In this document: positions 1-8,229 of the stretch, in pieces
Layout: each line of letters begins with the position of its first letter
How positions within the stretch are numbered: the stretch's first letter is position 1
NCBI GenBank assembly: GCA_947487165.1
Contig: CANKWX010000001.1
Location: forward strand, 90,717-154,716
DNA from: Burkholderiales bacterium
GTDB lineage: Bacteria > Pseudomonadota > Gammaproteobacteria > Burkholderiales > Burkholderiaceae_E
DNA length: 64,000 nucleotides
Direction of reading: 5' to 3'
Position numbers and translations under genes: made by a program
Notes under the pieces: generated by a model
What the model was told of the DNA's origin: nothing
Seen by the model: only the letters and a program-made list of their open reading frames with translations
Database searches by the model: none

Positions 1-1125
1 TCGCTTGTTGTTCGGGCGGACCCAGTCGTTGTTCAGGATCTGGACCGAGAACTGGCCGTAGGGCGGCACCTCCTCGAGCATGTCGAGGGTCTGTTTGACC
101 GTGGCAACGTAATCCTCGGGCAAGGCCTTGGAATCGGTTCTCGGGTAGGTCAGGACCTTGTGCTTTTCATAGAGCGCCTGGGCAAGCGAGAGCGTGGTCT
201 TGGCCGAAAATCCGAAGCGGCCATTGGCCTCGCGCTGCAGGCTGGTCAGGTCGAAAAGCGCCGGTGATTGCTGTGTGGAGGGCTTTGACTCTTCTTCGAC
301 CGTGCCTGGCTTGCCCCGACACTCGTTGACGATGGCCTGCGCACGGGCCTGGTCCCACAGACGCTCGGCTTTGAGTTCGACGTCCGCCGGATCGCGATGA
401 AATGAAGGATCGAACCATCGGCCTTCGTACTGCCCGGCCTTTGCATCGAAGGTGGCTTTCACCTCGAAATAGCCGCGCGGCTTGAATTTGCGGATGCGCT
501 CTTCGCGCTCGACCACGATCGCCAGGGTCGGGGTCTGCACGCGACCGACGGTGGTGAGGTAAAAGCCGCCGTCGCGCGAATTGAAGGCGGTCATTGCCCG
601 CGTCCCGTTGATGCCGACCAGCCAGTCGGCTTCGGACCGGCAGCGGGCGGCGTCGGCGAGCGGCTGCATCTGGGTTTCGTCGCGAAGCCGCTCGAATCCC
701 TCGCGGATCGCGTTGGGCGTCATCGACTGAAGCCACAGTCGGCTGACCGGCTGCTTGGCCTTGGCATGCTGGGCGATCAGCTGAAAAATCAGCTCGCCCT
801 CGCGTCCGGCGTCACAGGCGTTGATGAGCGAGTCGACATCCTTGCGTTTGATCAGCCGGGTCAGCAGCTTCAGGCGCTCGGCGCTCTTGTCGATCGGCTT
901 GAGATCGAAGTGTGGCGGGATGACCGGCAGATTGGCGAATGACCACTTACCCCGCTTGACGTCGAACTGCTCAGGTGCAGCGATTTCGACCAGATGGCCG
1001 ACCGCCGATGACAGCAGGTAGTCATCGCTTTCGAAATAGTCGCCTTGTTTGGCGAATCCGCCGAGCGATCGCGCGATGTCCGCTGCGACCGAAGGCTTCT
1101 CGGCAATGATCAGGGCTTTTCCCAT
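1..1125 (-). CDS. topB: DNA topoisomerase III (3' end beyond window edge)
   Basis: Type IA topoisomerase that cuts and passes single DNA strands and decatenates replication intermediates. The visible first 375 codons begin with a Toprim domain (ALIIAEKPSVA at residues 3-13) and contain the acidic Toprim motif DAGREGELIF. The segment GRVQTPTL follows, and the active-site tyrosine lies in VLTYPRTDSK at about residue 327, matching Tyr328 of E. coli TopB. The long match through the N-terminus favours TopB over TopA. The gene lies downstream of dprA on the same strand, a common Burkholderiales order. The C-terminus lies beyond base 1. The start ATG is at 1125; 110 bases separate it from dprA. Confidence 0.93.
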   Translation of the reverse strand, partial: MGKALIIAEKPSVAADIARSLGGFAKQGDYFESDDYLLSSAVGHLVEIAAPEQFDVKRGKWSFANLPVIPPHFDLKPIDKSAERLKLLTRLIKRKDVDSLINACDAGREGELIFQLIAQHAKAKQPVSRLWLQSMTPNAIREGFERLRDETQMQPLADAARCRSEADWLVGINGTRAMTAFNSRDGGFYLTTVGRVQTPTLAIVVEREERIRKFKPRGYFEVKATFDAKAGQYEGRWFDPSFHRDPADVELKAERLWDQARAQAIVNECRGKPGTVEEESKPSTQQSPALFDLTSLQREANGRFGFSAKTTLSLAQALYEKHKVLTYPRTDSKALPEDYVATVKQTLDMLEEVPPYGQFSVQILNNDWVRPNNKR

Positions 1126-1235
1126 GGTGTTGGTGGCCAGGTCGGTGCGCAGGGTGGATGGATGAGGCTCGTCGACACGCGGTCGGCGGCTCGCTGGGGG
1201 CGCAATCATAAGAGCCGGATCGTCGCAATGGCAAG

Positions 1236-2405
1236 TCAGCTGAACGGTGAGGGTCTTTGGACCCGGCCGTCAGACAGGCGCCGGATGAGTCCGTCGAGCT
1301 CGAGAATGACCAGTCGGGCGCCGAGTTCGCCGGGCGCGAGACCGAGGTGTATTGCCAGGATGTCGGGCTGGATCGGGTCGTGGCCGATGGCGGCGATGAC
1401 CGGGTCCTGGTCGACGGGCCGGGCGTCGTCGGGGGCGTGCGAAGGTCCAACAGCGCTGGCCGGGTGAGGATGGTTGAGGTCGAGTAGTGCAAGGGCGTCG
1501 AGGTCGCGCTTCGCAGGCAAGGCCGGCAACTCGTCGATGACCTCGCGCGCCGACTCGACCAGCAGGGCACCTTGCCGGATCAGCGCGTGGCAGCCGCGTG
1601 ACAGCGGCGAATGGATAGAGCCGGGAATCGCGAAGACCTCGCGGCCGAATTCACCCGCCTGCCGCGCGGTGATGAGCGAGCCGCTTTTCAGCGCTGCCTC
1701 GACGACCAACACGCCATGTGACATCCCGGCGATCAGTCGATTGCGGCGTGGAAACAGCCCGGCCGACGGCGGCGTGCCGAGCGGCAACTCGGAGACAATA
1801 AGGCCATCGGCCGCAATGCGATCGGCCAGCCCGCGGTGGCGCGACGGATAGACGATGTCGGCGCCGGTGCCCACGACCGCGACCGTGCCGGCGCCGCCCT
1901 GCAGCGCGCCTTCATGGGCGGCCGCGTCGATGCCCAGTGCCAGGCCGCTTGCGATGGTCCAGCCGGCGCCGGACAGCGTGCGTGCGAAGACCCGTGCGTT
2001 GTCAGTGCCTGCGGCTGTGGCATTTCGTGCCCCGACCATCGCCAGCATCGGGCGACTCAGGATGTCGCGGCGGCCGACAGCATGCAGGAGCGGTGGCGCA
2101 TCGTCGATCTGCAGCAAATGCCGAGGATAGTCGGCATCGGCGAAGGTAATCAGGTGATGGGACTCGGCGCGGACCCAGTCGAGGGTCTTGTCCACTTGTC
2201 GCTGACGCGCGCCATCCTCGCACTGCAACTGGCGAGCCAGACGCTCGCCCGCAAAGGCAACCAGGGCTGCGCTGTCGGACTCGAAGAGGCAACGGGGCGA
2301 GCCGAATCGCTCGAGCAGTCTGCGGGCGTGAATCGGACCGATGCCAGGCGTGAGGACCAGCCGCAGCCAAAGGTCGAGGTCGGGGGCGTCAGGGTCGTAT
2401 GACAT
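1236..2405 (-). CDS. dprA: DNA-processing protein DprA
   Basis: Loads RecA onto incoming single-stranded DNA during natural transformation. The 389-residue product has an N-terminal helix-hairpin-helix region (LVLTPGIGPIHARRLL). A Rossmann-like DprA core follows, with MVGARNATAAG, ASGLALGIDAAAHEGAL, VVGTGADIVYP and FPRRNRLIAGMSHGVLVVEA. The C-terminal 80 residues form a winged-helix-like DprA extension. The frame stays open to 2507, but that start overlaps the upstream LysM gene and adds an unconserved basic stretch. ATG 2405, 35 bases after the LysM stop, fits the family N-terminus. With comM/yifB at 39870 this suggests the lineage keeps competence genes. Confidence 0.93.
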   Translation of the reverse strand: MSYDPDAPDLDLWLRLVLTPGIGPIHARRLLERFGSPRCLFESDSAALVAFAGERLARQLQCEDGARQRQVDKTLDWVRAESHHLITFADADYPRHLLQIDDAPPLLHAVGRRDILSRPMLAMVGARNATAAGTDNARVFARTLSGAGWTIASGLALGIDAAAHEGALQGGAGTVAVVGTGADIVYPSRHRGLADRIAADGLIVSELPLGTPPSAGLFPRRNRLIAGMSHGVLVVEAALKSGSLITARQAGEFGREVFAIPGSIHSPLSRGCHALIRQGALLVESAREVIDELPALPAKRDLDALALLDLNHPHPASAVGPSHAPDDARPVDQDPVIAAIGHDPIQPDILAIHLGLAPGELGARLVILELDGLIRRLSDGRVQRPSPFS

Positions 2406-2439
2406 GGCGCGCCGCCGGACCGGGTCGTCAGTAATGGGG

Positions 2440-3531
2440 TCAGGGATTCTTGACCGTTGCGCCAACCGTGATTGCTTCGGATGCCGAGACCACCAGCGCA
2501 TAGGCAATGCGATCGAAGACCCGGAAGATGATCAACTCGCCGATCGTCTCGTTGGGCAGGACGACGCGCTCTTTGGTTTCCTTGTCGACGATGACCCGGT
2601 CGGCACTCAGGATGGCCAGCACATTGCCGATCGCGAGGCCCTGATCCTTGCCGATCGAGAGCGCCACCACACTGAGCTTGCCGACCTGGTTGATACCGCG
2701 ATAAACCGAAACGATTTGACCCGAGACCGGAGCGTCGGGGGCACGGGGAACGAAAGAGGGCAGGGAGGCCGGCACGGCAGGCATCAGGCGGTCGCCTGAA
2801 CTGACCTCTTCGTTAGCCGTGCGAAGACGGAAAGTGGCCGGGTCGCCTGTGCGGATCAGTTGGGCCGAGCCGACCGAGACCGTCTCCCAGGCGATCGGTT
2901 TGCGGGTCACCGGATCGAGCAGCGGTTTGGCCGGTCGGTAGATGTACCACTCGGAGTTCAGTGTCATCTCCTCCTCGGACAGGCCCCTCGCATAGGCGAG
3001 GTCGCCTGCGGCCAGATGCACACGGCCATCCTTGGTGCCGACGATGCGGGGATTCGCGCGCATCCCCTGCTCGTCGACGATCAGCGGCCGATTGAGGAAG
3101 ACCTGGACGGCGGCAAGATTGATCATGGGAATGGCGTCGGCGCCCAGCGGCGTGGCACGCACGAGCGGTTCGAGCCGGACGGTGGTTTCGGCACCGGCGG
3201 CTCTGCTGGCTGTGCCGGTGCCTGTGCCGGGAACGGATTTACCCAGCCGCAGGCGCGGCTGGGCCCCCGATCGGTCGAGATAAATGATGTCTCCCGGATA
3301 GATCAGGTGGGGGTTGCTGATCTGCTCGCGGTTGAGTTGCCAGACTTCGGGCCACAGCCAGGGCGACTTGAGAAAGCGGGCGGAAATGTCCCAGAGGGTG
3401 TCGCCCTTGACGACGACATGCTTGTCTGGGGCATTCGGCGAAAGCTCGATCTGACCGCTTGCGCCGTGGGCGATGCTGGCTGCAAGCCAGACCGCGCACC
3501 CGATCAACCCCATGCTAAACTTTTTGATCAT
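2440..3531 (-). CDS. LysM peptidoglycan-binding domain protein
   Basis: A 363-residue exported protein. Residues 1-24 form a signal peptide (hydrophobic stretch ending AHGA). The LysM domain follows at about 38-85 (HVVVKGDTLWDISARFL, then NPHLIYPGDIIYL) and binds glycan chains of peptidoglycan. The remaining 270 residues form the domain usually found behind LysM in this Burkholderiales family; its function is unknown. The gene is first of the minus-strand run leading to dprA and topB and diverges from def. A 13-bp tandem repeat lies just upstream. Confidence 0.85.
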   Translation of the reverse strand: MIKKFSMGLIGCAVWLAASIAHGASGQIELSPNAPDKHVVVKGDTLWDISARFLKSPWLWPEVWQLNREQISNPHLIYPGDIIYLDRSGAQPRLRLGKSVPGTGTGTASRAAGAETTVRLEPLVRATPLGADAIPMINLAAVQVFLNRPLIVDEQGMRANPRIVGTKDGRVHLAAGDLAYARGLSEEEMTLNSEWYIYRPAKPLLDPVTRKPIAWETVSVGSAQLIRTGDPATFRLRTANEEVSSGDRLMPAVPASLPSFVPRAPDAPVSGQIVSVYRGINQVGKLSVVALSIGKDQGLAIGNVLAILSADRVIVDKETKERVVLPNETIGELIIFRVFDRIAYALVVSASEAITVGATVKNP

Positions 3532-3542
3532 GTCGACGCTGC

Positions 3543-3589
3543 CGTGGTTCAGTTGCGTGGTTCAGTTGCGTAGTTCAGTTTCGTGGTTC
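3543..3589. repeat. 13-bp tandem repeat, about 3.6 copies
   Basis: The unit CGTGGTTCAGTTG occurs at 3543-3555 and 3556-3568, then with two changes at 3569-3581, followed by a partial unit at 3582-3589. It starts 11 bases upstream of the LysM start codon, in the divergent LysM/def control region. Copy number could change by slipped-strand replication, which would alter the LysM leader. Confidence 0.8.
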
Positions 3590-3674
3590 TGGCTTTCTGC
3601 GATCCGGGACTGTGGGGCCTGCGTTGAACACCGACCTTAGTCACACTCCTGAGTCACCGATCTCGCTCACTGTT

Positions 3675-3680
3675 TACAAT
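3675..3680 (+). promoter_or_regulatory. Candidate -10 element for def-fmt
   Basis: TACAAT lies about 60 bases upstream of the def ATG in the LysM/def divergent region. No convincing -35 sits 16-18 bases upstream, so this is only a candidate. Confidence 0.3.
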
Positions 3681-3738
3681 ATTACGTTGATTGACCGCTC
3701 TGCCGCCCATCCCGGGATTGAACGGTCGTCTTAATCCG

Positions 3739-4245
3739 ATGGCCGTCCTTGACATCCTTCGTTATCCCGACCAGCGCCTGCATACCGTTGCCAGGCGGGT
3801 CGAACATGTCGACGACCGGATCCGCAAGCTGGTAAGCGACATGGCGCAGACCATGTATGACGCGCCCGGCGTCGGCCTGGCGGCCACACAGGTCAATGTG
3901 CACGAGCGGGTCATCGTCATCGATGTCTCCGAGACCAAGGACCGGCTGCAGGTCTTCATCAATCCCGAAATCGTCTCGTATGGCGATGAGCAATCGGTCC
4001 ATGAAGAGGGCTGTCTGTCGGTGCCGGGGATCTACGACGACGTCGAACGCCCCGAGCGGGTGACTGTCAGGGCGCTCGATGAGCACGGCAAATCGTTCAC
4101 GCTGGACGCGGACGGGCTGCTCGCGGTCTGCATCCAGCACGAAATGGATCACCTGCTCGGCAAGGTCTTCGTTCAGTACCTCTCGCGGCTGAAGCAGAGT
4201 CGGATCCGCAGCAAGATGCTGAAGCTCGACCGCCAGACGGCCTGA
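3739..4245 (+). CDS. def: Peptide deformylase
   Basis: Metal-dependent hydrolase that removes the N-terminal formyl group from nascent proteins. All three family motifs are present in order: [15 protein letters not shown] (metal-ligand Cys) and QHEMDHLLG (the HExxH metal and catalytic motif). At 168 residues it has normal length. A TTG codon at 3691 would add 16 unconserved residues; ATG 3739 gives the usual N-terminus ([13 protein letters not shown]). It is followed 59 bases later by fmt, the enzyme that adds the formyl group, a classic pairing. Confidence 0.97.
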   Translation: MAVLDILRYPDQRLHTVARRVEHVDDRIRKLVSDMAQTMYDAPGVGLAATQVNVHERVIVIDVSETKDRLQVFINPEIVSYGDEQSVHEEGCLSVPGIYDDVERPERVTVRALDEHGKSFTLDADGLLAVCIQHEMDHLLGKVFVQYLSRLKQSRIRSKMLKLDRQTA

Positions 4246-4304
4246 AGCCGAAGGCCTCACCCCCAAGCCACAGGCGCAGGCCTGCCGGGCGAACCCGACC
4301 CCCC

Positions 4305-5312
4305 ATGAAACTGATCTTTGCCGGCACCCCGGTGTTTGCGCAGCTCGCGTTACAGGCCCTGCATTCGGCCGGCCACGAGATCGCCCTGGTCCTCACCCGG
4401 CCCGACAAGCCGGCTCAGCGCGGGCAAAAGCTGCTCGCCAGTCCGGTCAAGCAATGGGCGCAGGCTCAGGGGATCGAGGTCTGGCAGCCACGAACGCTGC
4501 GCGACCCCGAGGTGCCGCAGCGGCTGGCTGGCATCGGTTGCCAGGCGATGGTGGTGGCCGCCTACGGTCTGCTGCTGCCGCCGCAGGTGCTGGCAGTGCC
4601 GCCGCTGGGCTGCCTGAATATCCATGCTTCGCTGCTGCCGCGATGGCGCGGTGCGGCACCCATTCAGCGCGCGGTGCAGGCCGGCGATGCGCAGACCGGC
4701 ATCACGATCATGCAGATGGACGTCGGGCTCGATACCGGACCGATCCGGCTGGTTCGCCCGCTGCCGATCGGTCGCGATGAGACCTCGGGCAGCGTCCACG
4801 ACCGACTGGCCGCACTCGGCGCGCTGGCGATCGTCGAGGCCATCGGCCTGCTCGAGGCCGATCGGCTGCCGATATCGCCGCAACCGGAAGACGGCATCAC
4901 GCACGCGGCCAAGATCGTCAAGGCCGATGCGCTGATCGATTGGTCGCGGTCGGCGCAAGCGATCGTCGACCAGCTGCGCGCCTTCGATCCGGCGCCGGGC
5001 TGCGTGGCCGAACTGGCGCGTCTGCCCGGCACGGCGCTCAAACTCTGGCGCGCCAGGGCGGTTGATTCGCCGTCGCCGGTCGATGCGCCGGCCGGGGTCG
5101 TCGCGCCGGGCACGGTGATCGGGATCCGCGAGGGCGCGCTCAGGGTGAGCTGTGGCACCCCGGCCGAGCCGGGTGCGGTCGATCTGCTCGAACTGCAGCG
5201 GGCGGGCGGGCGGCGTTTGCCTGCGGCAGAGTTCGTCGCCGGCTTTCCGATCGGCGCGGGTGATCGGCTGCAAGCTCCGGCAGCCGCCGTACCGCCGCCA
5301 GTGCAGGGTTGA
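4305..5312 (+). CDS. fmt: Methionyl-tRNA formyltransferase
   Basis: Formylates initiator Met-tRNA using 10-formyltetrahydrofolate. The N-terminal formyltransferase domain starts with FAGTPVFA. It carries the signature NIHASLLPRWRGAAPIQRA with the catalytic Asn and His, and the catalytic Asp in QMDVGLDTG. The C-terminal OB-fold domain occupies about residues 210-320. At 335 residues the length is slightly above the E. coli protein because of an Ala/Pro-rich C-terminal tail. Confidence 0.96.
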   Translation: MKLIFAGTPVFAQLALQALHSAGHEIALVLTRPDKPAQRGQKLLASPVKQWAQAQGIEVWQPRTLRDPEVPQRLAGIGCQAMVVAAYGLLLPPQVLAVPPLGCLNIHASLLPRWRGAAPIQRAVQAGDAQTGITIMQMDVGLDTGPIRLVRPLPIGRDETSGSVHDRLAALGALAIVEAIGLLEADRLPISPQPEDGITHAAKIVKADALIDWSRSAQAIVDQLRAFDPAPGCVAELARLPGTALKLWRARAVDSPSPVDAPAGVVAPGTVIGIREGALRVSCGTPAEPGAVDLLELQRAGGRRLPAAEFVAGFPIGAGDRLQAPAAAVPPPVQG

Positions 5313-5444
5313 ATCCCGACAGATTGCACGGATATCTGCAGGAAGGCCCGCCTCGCGGGTATTCTGCCCGGCCTGACGGGTATTCATCAGGGTGTTCACC
5401 GGACTGTTCGTCGATCGTCGGCTGAGCCCGACCTGGAGGAATCA

Positions 5445-6308
5445 ATGTTCAACTGGATCAAGACCGCCGTCCTGATGGCCGGCATCACCGCGCTCTTCGG
5501 CGCAGTCGGCGCGGCCATCGGCGGGCAGCAGGGCATGCTGCTGGCGCTCGGGTTTGCTGTGCTGTCCAATTTCTTCGCCTACTGGTTCTCCGACCGGATG
5601 GTGCTCAAGATGTACAACGCTCGCGAGGTGGATGAGGCGAGCGCGCCCCAGTTCTATCGCATGGTGCGCGAGCTCGCGCAGCGCGCCGAGCTGCCGATGC
5701 CACGGGTCTATCTGATCGACGAAGACGCGCCCAACGCCTTTGCCACCGGCCGCAATCCGCAGCACGCTGCGGTGGCCGCGACCACCGGCATCCTGCGTGT
5801 GCTCAGCGCGGCTGAGCTGCGGGGGGTGATGGCCCATGAGCTTGCCCACGTCAAACACCGCGACATCCTGATCTCGACGGTGTCGGCGACCATGGCGGGT
5901 GCGATCTCGGCGCTCGCCAACTTTGCGATGTTCTTCGGTGGGCGCGATTCCGAGGGGCGTCCGGGCAATCCGATCGCCAGCATCGCGGTGGCGCTGCTGG
6001 CGCCTTTTGCGGCGATGCTGATCCAGATGGCGATTTCGCGGTCGCGCGAGTTTGAAGCCGATCGCCTGGGTGCCGAGATCGCCGATGACCCGGCGGCCCT
6101 GGCCTCGGCGCTCGACAAGATTCATCGCTATGCGCAGGGCATCCCGCTGGCCACCACCGAGCAGCATCCCGAGACCGCCCAGATGATGATCATGAATCCG
6201 CTGTCGGGCGGTGGGCTGCGTGGGCTGTTCTCGACCCATCCGGCGACCGAAGAGCGTGTCGATCGGCTGATGCAGATGGCCGGCGCCCGACCGGGAATGC
6301 GCCGCTGA
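5445..6308 (+). CDS. htpX: Membrane zinc metalloprotease HtpX
   Basis: M48-family inner-membrane protease for quality control of membrane proteins. The 287-residue product has two N-terminal membrane segments (about 5-50), the zinc motif HELAHVKH in [14 protein letters not shown], two further hydrophobic segments (about 150-200) and the third zinc ligand in the downstream motif [13 protein letters not shown] good ribosome-binding site (GGAGG) precedes ATG 5445. Placement between fmt and rsmB is conserved in Burkholderiales. Confidence 0.95.
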   Translation: MFNWIKTAVLMAGITALFGAVGAAIGGQQGMLLALGFAVLSNFFAYWFSDRMVLKMYNAREVDEASAPQFYRMVRELAQRAELPMPRVYLIDEDAPNAFATGRNPQHAAVAATTGILRVLSAAELRGVMAHELAHVKHRDILISTVSATMAGAISALANFAMFFGGRDSEGRPGNPIASIAVALLAPFAAMLIQMAISRSREFEADRLGAEIADDPAALASALDKIHRYAQGIPLATTEQHPETAQMMIMNPLSGGGLRGLFSTHPATEERVDRLMQMAGARPGMRR

Positions 6309-6349
6309 CCTCGAACCCTGCCGCCGATCGCGCGCCGCTGTCTGGCGAG

Positions 6350-7648
6350 ATGCTGGCGGCGGCCCAGGCGGTCGCCGATCTGCTGACCGGCCACCGTCTG
6401 CCCGATGCACTCGATGCCCGCACCGCGTCGCTGCCGCTTTCGTCGCGGGCGCCGGCGCGCGACATGGCCTATCAGACCGTCCGTGCGCTCGGCCGTCTGA
6501 GGGCGCTCACCTCGCGATTGAACGGCCGCGACCCTTTGCCGGCGATCGCCGCCCTGCAATGGGTGGCGCTGGCCCAGCTGCTCGATCCGATCCGCCCGGC
6601 TGCGGTCATCGTCGATCAGGCGGTTTCGGCTGCCCGCACGCTGTCGCGATCGCCCGCGGGCGCGGCGAGCTTTCTGAATGCCACCTTGCGCCGCTTCGGA
6701 CGCGAGCGCGACAGCCTGCTCGCCGAGATCGCCGACGACCGGGTCGTGCGCTATGAGCATCCCGAGTGGTGGCTCGATCTGCTGGCTCAAGACTATCCCG
6801 ACGACTGGCAGGCGATTGCACAGGCCGGCAATCGACACGCGCCGCTGGTGCTGCGGGTCAATCTGCAGCGCATCGACCTCGCCGCTTGCGCGGCGAAGCT
6901 CGCGCAGGCCGGTATCGCCACCCGCGCGGTCGGGCCGCAGGCGCTGGCGCTCGAGCGCGCGGTGCCGGTCGAGGCCATCCCGGGTTTCGCGCAGGGCGAG
7001 GTGTCGGTCCAGGACGCCGGCGCGCAGATGGCGGCGCGGCTGCTCGATCTGGCCGACGGTCAGCGGGTGCTCGATGCCTGCGCTGCGCCGGGCGGCAAGT
7101 CCTGCCACATCCTCGAACTGGCCCGGGTCGACCTGCTGGCGATTGATGTCGATGCGAACCGCTGCCGGCGCATCGAGGCCAATCTCACCCGCGCTGGCCT
7201 GCCGCTTGCACCGGCGACGGTCGAGGTGCGTGCTGCCGATGCGCTGCGCCCCGATACCTGGTGGGATGGCCGCCCCTTTGACCGCATCCTGCTCGATGCG
7301 CCCTGCAGCGCCTCTGGCATCGTCAGGCGACACCCCGATGTCCGCTGGCTGCGTCGCCGTGGTGATATCGCCACACTGGCTGCCGGGCAGCGGAGGATGC
7401 TGCAGGCGCTTTGGCCCTTGCTCAGGCCAGGTGGTAAATTGCTTTATGTCACCTGCTCGGTCTTTCCTGATGAGGGTGCGGTGATCATCGAACGCTTTCT
7501 CGAGTCGCAGTCCGATGCCTCGCAACTGCCCCTGGACTGGACCTGGCCTGATGGACACACCGAACCGGTCGGTCAGCTTTTGCCCCGCTCGGACCCCATG
7601 CGCGAGCATGATGCTTACTTTCTTGCCCTTCTGACAAAGCGCCCTTGA
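6350..7648 (+). CDS. rsmB: 16S rRNA (cytosine(967)-C(5))-methyltransferase RsmB
   Basis: Methylates C967 of 16S rRNA. The N-terminal third resembles NusB and binds RNA. The C-terminal Rossmann domain contains the SAM-binding LDACAAPGGKSCHILEL, the PCSASG motif (LDAPCSASGIVRRHPD) and the catalytic cysteine motif VTCSVFPDEG. At 432 residues it is full length. The stop overlaps the TTG start of the next gene (TTGA at 7645-7648), suggesting coupled translation. Confidence 0.94.
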   Translation: MLAAAQAVADLLTGHRLPDALDARTASLPLSSRAPARDMAYQTVRALGRLRALTSRLNGRDPLPAIAALQWVALAQLLDPIRPAAVIVDQAVSAARTLSRSPAGAASFLNATLRRFGRERDSLLAEIADDRVVRYEHPEWWLDLLAQDYPDDWQAIAQAGNRHAPLVLRVNLQRIDLAACAAKLAQAGIATRAVGPQALALERAVPVEAIPGFAQGEVSVQDAGAQMAARLLDLADGQRVLDACAAPGGKSCHILELARVDLLAIDVDANRCRRIEANLTRAGLPLAPATVEVRAADALRPDTWWDGRPFDRILLDAPCSASGIVRRHPDVRWLRRRGDIATLAAGQRRMLQALWPLLRPGGKLLYVTCSVFPDEGAVIIERFLESQSDASQLPLDWTWPDGHTEPVGQLLPRSDPMREHDAYFLALLTKRP

Positions 7649-8229
7649 AGCGACGCACTGCCATCCGGGCGCTGTTGAATGTGGCGCTGATGGCCTTGCT
7701 GTCTGCCCCCTGCAGTGCCGACGCCATCGATGTCGAGCAGGTCGCTTTCGAGCCGTCTGCCGACGGCGAGGCCTGGGTGCTGTCGTCCGACTTCTCGCTC
7801 ACCCTCAGTCCGGCGCTCGAAGACGCGGTCAACCGGGGCGTTGCGCTCTTTTTCCTGGTCGAGTTCGAAATGCGCCGGCCGCGCTGGTATTGGTGGGATG
7901 ATCGGGCTGCGGTGGCGACCCAGACTCACCGGCTCTCCTACAATGCCCTCACCCGGCAGTATCGGGTTCTGCTCAATGGCGTTCCGGGCAGCTATTCGAC
8001 CCTGTCCGAGGCGCTCGATGCGATGTCGCGTCTGCGGGGCTGGCGGGTCATGCCACGAGAGCGTGTGCGTCCAGGCATCAGTTACGAGGGCTGGCTGAGG
8101 CTGCGACTCGATACCGATCAGCTGCCAAAGCCCTTTCAGATCACCGCCCTCACCAGCCGAGACTGGAATCCTCAATCCGAATGGAAGCGGTTCACTATCA
8201 GGCAGGAGCCTCCGAAAAGCGCTCAGTGA
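7645..8229 (+). CDS. DUF4390 exported protein
   Basis: A 194-residue protein of a Burkholderiales-typical family that lies between rsmB and ntrY; its function is unknown. Residues 1-25 are a signal peptide (basic start KRRTAIRALL, cleavage near PCSADA). The rest matches the DUF4390 pattern, with an aromatic segment around RRPRWYWWDD. The start is a TTG overlapping the rsmB stop by four bases. The end overlaps ntrY by GTGA at 8226-8229, so rsmB-DUF4390-ntrY look translationally coupled. Confidence 0.8.
   Translation: MKRRTAIRALLNVALMALLSAPCSADAIDVEQVAFEPSADGEAWVLSSDFSLTLSPALEDAVNRGVALFFLVEFEMRRPRWYWWDDRAAVATQTHRLSYNALTRQYRVLLNGVPGSYSTLSEALDAMSRLRGWRVMPRERVRPGISYEGWLRLRLDTDQLPKPFQITALTSRDWNPQSEWKRFTIRQEPPKSAQ

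Noticed and set aside
1200..1470. Plus-strand ORFs at 1045-1467 and 1257-1487 as small genes between topB and dprA
   Set aside because: They overlap the ends of topB or dprA in antisense, lack ribosome-binding sites and show no recognisable motifs.
5340..5395. Short repeats of GGGTATTC between fmt and htpX
   Set aside because: Only two short copies in GC-rich DNA, with no regular unit or known motif; likely chance.
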